6,646 nt of DNA from Flavobacteriales bacterium CG18_big_fil_WC_8_21_14_2_50_32_9. Lineage in GTDB: Bacteria; Bacteroidota; Bacteroidia; Flavobacteriales_E; Vicingaceae. Shown here piece by piece: positions 5,508-6,646 of the stretch (positions are counted from its first letter, which is position 1; every line of letters starts with the position of its first letter). Under the pieces are notes generated by a model. That model saw only the letters and a program-made list of their open reading frames with translations. It made no database searches and had not been told where the DNA came from. The stretch covers positions 1 through 6,646 of the forward strand of contig PCUH01000139.1 of NCBI GenBank assembly GCA_002770955.1, in the 5' to 3' direction. Both the position numbers and the translations under genes were made by a program.

Positions 5508-6646
5508 ATGAGGAGAAAAAAATTAGTAGCGATTGCCTTAATCGGTTTGTTGGCAAGTACTACATTGGTAGCACAAAGCACTCAAAAAATTTCTTTAAAA
5601 GAAATTGAAGCCAAAGTAATAGAAAACAACCATCAATTAAAAATTACCCAACAACAATTTATTGAAGCCCGAGCTGAATACCGACAAACCAACTCGGTAT
5701 TGTTACCCAATTTAAGCATTTCGCATACTGGTTTTAAAACCAATAACCCTGTTTATGCTTTTGGAGCTAAATTAAATCAAGGCAATTTTACAGCTCAAGA
5801 TTTTGATGTCAGCAATCTTAATAATCCTGATGCTATTGAAAACTACACCACTACTTTTCAGGTGGAGCAGCCTTTAATTAATGTAGATGGTATGTACTAT
5901 CGTCAGGCAGCTAAAAGCAAAATGGACGCAATTGAATTGCAAAATGCTTTTAAACAAGATGCCTTGTTAATTGAAGTACAAAAAGCTTACATGCAACTAC
6001 AAGTGGCTAACGAAGCAGTAAAAGTGTTGGAAAAAGCTAATACAACCGCCCAAGAAACCAAAAAAGTGGTTACCAATTTTTATGAGCAGCAAATCATTCA
6101 AGAAAGCGATTTGTTGTTAGTTGAAATCCGTGTAAATGAAATTGAAAATCAGTTGGCACAGGCAAAAAGTGCTGTAAAAAACACCTCAGATTTTATTCAT
6201 TACTTAATGGGAACCAACTCAGACTACATTATTGAGCCTGCTGATGAATTGGAAGCAAATCTTGAGTTAGCTCCAACTAATACTTCTGCTGATGCTCTTA
6301 AAAACCGTTCGGATATTAAAGCCATGGAGCTTTCTACCAATGCGTATAAAAAAATGAGCAACGCTTCTAAAATGGCTTTTGTCCCAAGACTAAATGCTTT
6401 TGGAAATTACGAATTGTTTGATGACCAGATTTTTGGAACAAATTCCAACAGTTATTTTGTTGGAGCTCAACTAAAGTGGGATTTGTTTCAAGGAGGGAAA
6501 AATGTAGGGAAATGGCAAAAAAATGCTGCTCAATACCAACAATCTAAATTAGAATATGAACAGTATTTGGCAAAAAGTAAAGTAGAAATAAACCAAATGA
6601 ATCGTTCATTAATTGATGCACAAAACCAAATGGAATTAGCCAAAAA
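5508..6646 (+). CDS. TolC family outer-membrane efflux protein (3' end outside window)
   Basis: 379 complete codons are visible and the frame runs off the edge; the family is usually about 430-480 residues, so perhaps 50-100 are missing. The signal peptide (MRRKK, hydrophobic 6-21, LVAQS cleavage around 22-23) is followed by ISLKEIEAKVIENNHQL (28-44), the typical opening helix of OEP repeats. The first repeat carries the strand pair around LLPNLSISHTGF and QVEQPLINVDG, then long helices (VQKAYMQLQVANEAV; FYEQQIIQESDLLLVEIRV). The second repeat begins near LKNRSDIKAMELS and has FVPRLNAFGNYE and GAQLKWDLFQGGK. TolC proteins form trimeric ducts through the outer membrane for tripartite pumps. 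In Bacteroidota they are commonly followed by a membrane-fusion protein and an RND pump, which would lie beyond the window. The substrate cannot be told. Confidence 0.9.
   Translation, partial: MRRKKLVAIALIGLLASTTLVAQSTQKISLKEIEAKVIENNHQLKITQQQFIEARAEYRQTNSVLLPNLSISHTGFKTNNPVYAFGAKLNQGNFTAQDFDVSNLNNPDAIENYTTTFQVEQPLINVDGMYYRQAAKSKMDAIELQNAFKQDALLIEVQKAYMQLQVANEAVKVLEKANTTAQETKKVVTNFYEQQIIQESDLLLVEIRVNEIENQLAQAKSAVKNTSDFIHYLMGTNSDYIIEPADELEANLELAPTNTSADALKNRSDIKAMELSTNAYKKMSNASKMAFVPRLNAFGNYELFDDQIFGTNSNSYFVGAQLKWDLFQGGKNVGKWQKNAAQYQQSKLEYEQYLAKSKVEINQMNRSLIDAQNQMELAK

Overview
The window is low-GC DNA from a member of the Bacteroidota, most likely order Flavobacteriales. The evidence is a protein with a type IX secretion (T9SS) type B sorting domain, a DUF4924 protein and a 'CCC motif' membrane protein, all families largely restricted to this phylum. 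Promoter-like boxes also fit the Bacteroidota -7 consensus TAnnTTTG, and Shine-Dalgarno sequences are not evident. There are no rRNA, tRNA, CRISPR, IS or phage genes. Both ends cut through genes, and no gene-free stretch exceeds about 170 bases.

Layout: (1) 2-616, the 3' part of a membrane-anchored OmpH/Skp-like coiled-coil protein. (2) A roughly 150-base gap with a perfect palindrome (648-665) and short repeated words. (3) 768-1328, a DUF4924 protein. (4) 1370-2917, a secreted protein with fibronectin-III-like repeats and a C-terminal gliding-motility-associated (CHU_C) sorting domain. (5) 2957-3532, a PAP2-family phosphatase, followed 4 bases later by a FluC/CrcB fluoride channel (3537-3905), probably one operon. 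(6) 3945-4295, a CCC-motif membrane protein, followed by a small uncharacterised soluble protein (4308-4673). (7) 4670-5338 on the minus strand, an orphan uncharacterised protein whose stop codon overlaps that of its convergent neighbour. (8) A divergent promoter region with an 8-bp inverted repeat. (9) 5508 to the end, the 5' part of a TolC-family outer-membrane efflux protein, whose RND pump partners probably lie beyond the window.

Most genes are envelope functions (periplasmic chaperone-like protein, secreted protein, lipid phosphatase, ion channel, efflux duct), but they look like separate transcription units rather than one pathway. I see no convincing new multi-gene system. The most notable point is the PAP2 gene: its conserved N-terminal region continues well upstream of the first ATG/GTG/TTG codon in its frame, so it either starts at a non-canonical codon (best candidate ATC at 2957) or has lost its start. 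Secondary points are a nearly leaderless promoter-start arrangement before the CCC-motif gene, paired inverted -7-like boxes in front of tolC, and two uncharacterised protein families.
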